A DNA stretch of 64,000 nucleotides, from contig NC_089495.1 of NCBI RefSeq assembly GCF_036850765.1, positions 201,935,847-201,999,846 on the forward strand, in the 5' to 3' direction. Source of the DNA: Saccopteryx bilineata. Its lineage: Eukaryota > Chordata > Mammalia > Chiroptera > Emballonuridae. A program made the translations under genes and the position numbers. Positions 59,971 through 64,000 of this stretch are shown here, in pieces (positions within the stretch are counted from its first letter, which is position 1; every line of letters begins with the position of its first letter). A model generated the notes under the pieces. The model made no database searches. It worked only from the letters and a program-made list of their open reading frames with translations, and was not told where the DNA came from.

Positions 59971-60587
59971 CTGAAAAAGCCAATTAAATATTTATGAAAC
60001 TTAGGCAAAGTCTGCCCAGAGTGTAGCATCACTCACTACACATAAAAGACAAACAGGCATTATTCAAAACACAAATCTCCAGGAAACCCTGTCTGCACCC
60101 TTTCATTCCTGCCCTCATCCTAATACAGATGTGCCACTGGTTCCTCCTCTATTATACAGCATCCTGGAGCCTCTGGAACTGTGAGGAGAAAGGACTTACC
60201 TAAAGGGGCACCCCTTAGAACGCCAAGAAAACAATTCATTGCTCTCAGGGTTAAAGTTAATCATTTGCTGATGCAGTCACCAAATATCTGCAGACAGAAC
60301 ACTTAGGAAAACAGTCAACACCATGAGAAGCACAGTACCTGCCCTCATGAAGCCTCCAGTTCATTGGGGGAGGACAAAAATGTAGCTAGTAAACAGATAA
60401 ATGAAATAACAGCAAGCTATAACTGCCATGAATGCTAACTGCTACCAAGGAAACAAAGAGACACTGATTTCTGGTCCTACTTTTGGAAAGCTGGACAAGA
60501 AAAATCTATTTATACTTTCTTTGATCTATTTTTATTTTCTACTTCTTGAGTCCATTCTAACAATTTATATTTTCCTAAGTAATTCTT

Positions 60588-60636
60588 GGTATATTGGGAT
60601 GATGCTCTATCCAACTGAGCTACCTGGTCAGAGTTG
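60588..60636 (-). mobile_element. 49-bp SINE head fragment with its own target duplication
   Basis: On the minus strand it reads ACCAGGTAGCTCAGTTGGAT then AGAGCATCATCCCAAT, the first half of a family D tRNA-like head. CTAAGTAATTCTT at 60575-60587 and 60637-60649 is a perfect 13-bp duplication. Nothing 3' of the anticodon region is present. Confidence 0.85.
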
Positions 60637-61023
60637 CTAAGTAATTCTTTATCGAGCCTTTGGGTACTGTAATTGTTGGTCATTTTCTATATGAGTAAAA
60701 TCTATGTTTAGGGGCTAGTGGTAGTTTTGATGGAGATGGAGCCACTCTTGAGCTCTCAGGGAATTTGAGCAGACTATCTCCACATAGCATGAAACTTTGA
60801 CCCTCAACAGCCTACGACATCCAATTTGCCTCATGCCAGAAGCACAATTTTTGCAATGAATGAATATGGAAATATCACAGAGTGGGTACTCATTTCTGAT
60901 GTGGAATACCATTGCATCTTGGAATTTGCTCGCAATACATTACATGAAGAGGCAGAATGCAAAATTACACCACTTTGAGCCCATACTGAAACTCATACGT
61001 GCGTTAAAAGAAAAAAGACTGAA

Positions 61024-61214
61024 GGTCCTAGCTAGTGGTTCAGTGGATGGAGCATCATCGCAGCACACCAAGATAGCAGGTTCAATCCCCAAGGCACGTA
61101 TGAGAAGCAACCAATCATGCACAGCTAAATGGAACAACTAAGTGGAACAATGAGTTGATGCTTCTTTCTCTCTCCCTTCTCCTCTGTCTTAAATCAATGA
61201 AAAAAAAAAAAAAC
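61024..61214 (+). mobile_element. Family D SINE, long subtype
   Basis: Head GTCCTAGCTAGTGGTTCAGT; the same CTAAATGGAACAAC-type body as 31734 and 58200. Confidence 0.84.
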
Positions 61215-61261
61215 TGGGAGAAAAAAACAGGCTGTAGGTGACTGTCCATTTCTTCTTTGTG

Positions 61262-62019
61262 TATATGTGAGAGAGAGACAGAGACAGAGAGAGGGACAGC
61301 TAGGGAAGGGAGAGAGATGAGAAGCATCAATTCTTTTTTTTTTTTAATTTTTCTGAAGCTGGAAACGGGGAGGCAGTCAGACTCCCGCATGCGCCCGACC
61401 GGGATCCACCCAGCACGCCCACCAGGGGGCGATGCTCTGCCCATCCGGGGCGTCACTCTGTCCAGACCAGAGCCACTCTAGCGCCTGAGGCAGAGGCCAA
61501 GGAGCCATCCCTAGCACCCGGGCCATCTTTTGCTCTGATGGAGCCTCCGCTGCGGGAGGGGAAGAGAGAGACAGAGAGGAAGGGGGGGGGGAGCAGATGG
61601 GCGCTTCTCCTGTGTGCCCTGACCAGGAATCAAACCCGGGAGTCCTGCACGCCAGGCCAATGCTCTACCACTGAGCCAACCGGCCAGGGCCAAGAAGCAT
61701 CAATTCTTCACTGAGCAATCTTTGTTGTTCATTGATTGCTTTTTCATATGTGCCTTGACTGGGAGGCTACAGTAGACTGAGTGACCCCTTGCTCGAGCCA
61801 GCAACGTTGGGCTAAGCCAGCAACCTTGGACTTCAAGCCAGAGACCTTTAGGCTCAAGCCAGTGACCATGGGGTCATGTCTATGATCCCATGCTCAAGCC
61901 AGAGACCTCATGCTCAAGCTGGTAAACCCACGCTCAAACCGGCGACCTCAGGTTTTCGAGCCTGGTTCTCTGCATCCCAGGCCAACGCTCTATCTACTAG
62001 GCCAACGCCTTGTCAGGCC
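61262..62019 (-). mobile_element. Family B variant SINE split by a family A SINE
   Basis: The host pieces are 61262-61335 and 61693-62019. Long version with repeated CTCAAGCC units; head CAACGCCTTGTCAGGC. Confidence 0.88.
61336..61692 (-). mobile_element. tRNA-derived SINE, family A
   Basis: The perfect 16-bp duplication AGAAGCATCAATTCTT lies at 61320-61335 and 61693-61708. Confidence 0.95.
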
Positions 62020-62381
62020 ATTTCCTCTTAAGGTTTCCTAAATTTATAAAGTTTTTCACACCAGAAATTTTCCATAAGAAAAATAATGTGTAATATGAAG
62101 GTTGAGCTATCCATTAAACACCCCATTCCAAAGGCCTGATATAAGGAAACACACAAATCCAATCAAACTAAGTCAGGAATGATTGAGAGTTGTAATTAAA
62201 GGAGCTGAAACCTAATAAACTAAAAGCTATGTCAGCAGGAATGTTTCATACGGACCCTAGAAAAAGAGTCAGATATTTGAATGGTTTCACCTAATACTCT
62301 GGGAAAATAATGATTAAATCTGATATAAGTAAATCCAATCAGCAGAAGGCCTCATTTTGGCTTGTCTAAAATATCATATCA

Positions 62382-62712
62382 GCCTGACCAGGCGGTGGTG
62401 CAGTGGATAGAGCATCAGACTGAGATGCAGAAGGACCCAGGTTCAAGACCCCAAGGTCACTAGCTTGAGCACAGGCCCATCTGACTTGAGCAAAAAGCTC
62501 ACCAGCTTGGACCCAAGGTTGCTGGCTTGAGAAAAGGGTTACTCGGTCTGCTGAAGGCCCACGGTCAAGGCACATATGAGAGGGCAATCAGTGAACTAAG
62601 GTGTTGCAACAAAAATCTGATGATTGATGCTTCTCATTTCTCTGCACTCCTGTCTGTCTGTCCCTATCTCTCTCTCTCTCTCCCTGTAAAAAAAATAAAA
62701 ATAAAAATAAAT
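62382..62712 (+). mobile_element. tRNA-derived SINE, family B
   Basis: Flanks AAAATATCATATCA and AAAATACCACATCA differ at two bases, a likely decayed duplication. Confidence 0.91.
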
Positions 62713-62865
62713 AAAATACCACATCAAATTATCTTTCATCTCTGACATCATGCATATCAAGTAATTCTCAGATTACTAGTTTGTCCTCCCGGATTATATG
62801 AAAATGTGGTGCCAGACAAGAAGAAAGGTCGAATGGCACTGAACACTCACTGAGCTGCTAGTGAA

Positions 62866-62937
62866 ATGGGGATGGTTATGATGCAAGTGCCTATCTGCAG
62901 GTAGTGGGTGTGAGGGATTGATGAGATAATCCACCAT
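62866..62937 (+). mobile_element. MIR fragment
   Basis: TGAAATGGGGATGGTTATGA and GAGGGATTGATGAGATAATC match the MIR 3' core. Confidence 0.6.
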
Positions 62938-62952
62938 TTAAGGAGCACAGGT

Positions 62953-63264
62953 TGCCGACCAGGCGGCTGTACAGTGGGTAGAGCATCAGACTGGGATGTG
63001 GAGGACCCAGGTTCAAAACCCCAAGGTCGCCAGCTTGAGCACAGGCTCATTTGGTTTGAGCAAGGCTCACCAGCTTGAGCCCAAGGTCACTGGCTTGAGC
63101 AAGAGGTCACTCAGTCTGCTTTAGCCACCTGGTCAAGGCACATATGAGAAAGCAATCAATGAACAACTAAGGTGCCGCAACGAAGAATTGATGCTTCTCC
63201 TCTCTCTTCCTTCCTGTTTGTCCCTATCCCTCTCTCTGTCTCTGTCTCAAAAATAAATAAATAA
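62953..63264 (+). mobile_element. tRNA-derived SINE, family B
   Basis: Flanks AAGGAGCACA and AAGGAACACA differ at one base. Confidence 0.9.
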
Positions 63265-63370
63265 AGGAACACATGGCTAGTACAAAATAGTAACTTTATA
63301 GTTAGCAGCTATGAATAATTCTATTATCACAAAATTAGGCTTTAAGTAATTTGTTTAAGATTCAGGTGCT

Positions 63371-63507
63371 GCCTGGCCTGTGGTGGTGCAGTGGATAAAA
63401 CATAGACCTGGGATGCTGAGGTCACAGGTTCAAAACCCCAAGCTTGCCTGGTCAAGACACATACAAGAAGCAAGGTGTTGATCTTCCTTCTCCTCACCCC
63501 ACCCCTG

Positions 63508-63553
<46 letters not shown>

Positions 63554-63592
63554 CTAAAATCAATAAATAAAACCTTAAAAAAGAAAAAAAGA
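63371..63592 (+). mobile_element. tRNA-derived SINE, family C, first of a pair
   Basis: Left duplication AGATTCAGGTGCT at 63358-63370. Its tail includes a CT run of about 38 bp. Confidence 0.9.
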
Positions 63593-63593
63593 G

Positions 63594-63813
63594 CCTGACC
63601 TGTGGTGGCGCAGTGGATAAAGTGTCGACCTGGAAATGCTGAGGTCGCCGGTTCGAAACCCTGGGCTTGCCTGGTTAAGGCACATATGGGAGTTGATGCT
63701 TCCAGCTCCTCCCCCCTGTCTCTCTCTCTCCTCTCTCTCTTCTCTCTAAAAATGAATAAACTAAAAAAAAAAAAAATTAAATTAAAAAAAAAGAAAAGAA
63801 AAAAAAGAAAAAA
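63594..63813 (+). mobile_element. tRNA-derived SINE, family C, second of a pair
   Basis: Less diverged than the copy before it; the shared right duplication AGATTCAGGTGCT lies at about 63814-63826. Confidence 0.9.
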
Positions 63814-64000
63814 AGATTCAGGTGCTAAGTATCAGGCTCCAGAACAAAAGCCCTGGCCTGCCTGATTTCTAAATTATACTTATATCATACCACTCCCCTG
63901 CCTTGAGCACCCCAGGAGACCTTCCACTAAAATGAGTGTGGGAGCAAGGCAATGAATGAATACAGATGAGCAAATTATTCCCAATGGCTCAAGAAAACCA

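Larger units (their letters stand above)
42330..59855 (-). other. PHF20: PHF20 intron between coding exons 1 and 2
   Basis: A 17.5-kb phase-2 intron with about 25 SINE pieces, several L1 remnants, two hAT elements and an MLT1-type LTR. Unique stretches: 42330-42738, 45776-46700, 47936-48929, 50241-50380, 50783-51070, 51445-52959, 55756-56199, 56919-57283, 58963-59204 and 59391-59855. None holds a credible exon. Confidence 0.88.
59971..64000 (-). other. PHF20: PHF20 intron 1, partial
   Basis: Sequence upstream of the start-codon exon. In known PHF20 a noncoding first exon lies further 5', so this is read as intron rather than promoter. It is AT-rich with no CpG island. 59971-60574, 60650-61023 and 62020-62367 look unique; the rest is SINEs. 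Confidence 0.75.

Noticed and set aside
5..59970. PHF20L1 as the identity of the gene
   Set aside because: The N-terminus, the AT-hook exon and the zinc-finger exon match PHF20; PHF20L1 has different sequence at all of these places.
9303..61693. Many ORFs of 60-170 residues with recurring peptides such as [20 protein letters not shown] or [18 protein letters not shown]
   Set aside because: They fall inside family A and B SINEs and recur wherever the SINE does, in several frames. They are repeat translations, not a new protein family.
766..63813. Numerous tRNA-like A and B boxes that could be called tRNA genes
   Set aside because: Each continues into a SINE body with an A-rich or CT-rich tail and usually target duplications; none is a standalone cloverleaf gene.
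2007..64000. Regularly spaced repeats considered as a CRISPR-like or satellite array
   Set aside because: The repeats are dispersed SINEs of irregular spacing with individual target duplications in a eukaryotic intron.
59971..64000. Upstream region considered as the PHF20 promoter
   Set aside because: AT-rich, SINE-filled, and the start exon has a good splice acceptor at 59971, so the transcription start is further upstream.

Overview
This is mammalian nuclear DNA, most likely from a bat. Most of it is intron, packed with tRNA-derived SINEs whose heads read like GCCCTGGCCGGTTGGCTCAG or CCTGACCAGGCGGTGGCGC. From memory these resemble the SINEs of horseshoe-type (rhinolophoid) bats. The window also holds several short hAT-type DNA transposons with clean 8-bp target duplications, which fits a bat. 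The species assignment is inference; no organism-specific gene was used.

The only protein-coding gene I can support is PHF20 (PHD finger protein 20, a chromatin reader of the KAT8/MOF-NSL acetyltransferase complex), on the minus strand. Twelve coding exons lie between 59938 (start codon) and 5. They join in frame into 671 codons with GT-AG introns throughout and no stop or frameshift. They encode both Tudor domains, the AT-hook, the C2H2 zinc finger, a lysine-rich tract and the first two zinc ligands of the PHD finger. The rest of the PHD finger and the C-terminus lie beyond position 1. The 5' noncoding exon and promoter lie beyond position 64000.

Layout from high to low coordinates (5' to 3' of the gene): partial intron 1 (59971-64000); start exon (59856-59970); a 17.5-kb intron; Tudor exons (42158-42329, 40984-41068, 31242-31321); AT-hook exon (26606-26993); linker exons (24370-24483, 23472-23660, 20090-20269); a 14-kb intron; zinc-finger exon (5635-5913); lysine-tract exon (3292-3390); linker exon (2327-2491); first PHD exon (5-183).

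Four SINE families are used as working labels. Family A is about 330-400 bp, with a GCCCTGGCCGG head and a body containing CCAAGGCTCCATTGGAGC. Family B is about 300-350 bp, with a CCTGACCAGGCGGTGGCGC head and a body containing AGCTCACCAGCTTGGACCC. Family C is about 200 bp, with a CCTGACCTGTGGTGGCGC head. Family D is about 160-190 bp, with a CCCTGGCTGG...GGTTAGAGCATC head and a CT-rich tail ending AAAATCAATAAA. All four carry tRNA-like A and B boxes. Roughly three quarters of the copies lie on the plus strand, antisense to PHF20. Older layers are MIR, L1 fragments, MLT1-type LTRs and a Tigger-type element. There are also a U2 snRNA pseudogene split by a hAT element and a 5S rRNA pseudogene. I found no operon, CRISPR array, phage or new protein system; the items of interest are nested transposon events and the exon-phase structure of PHF20.
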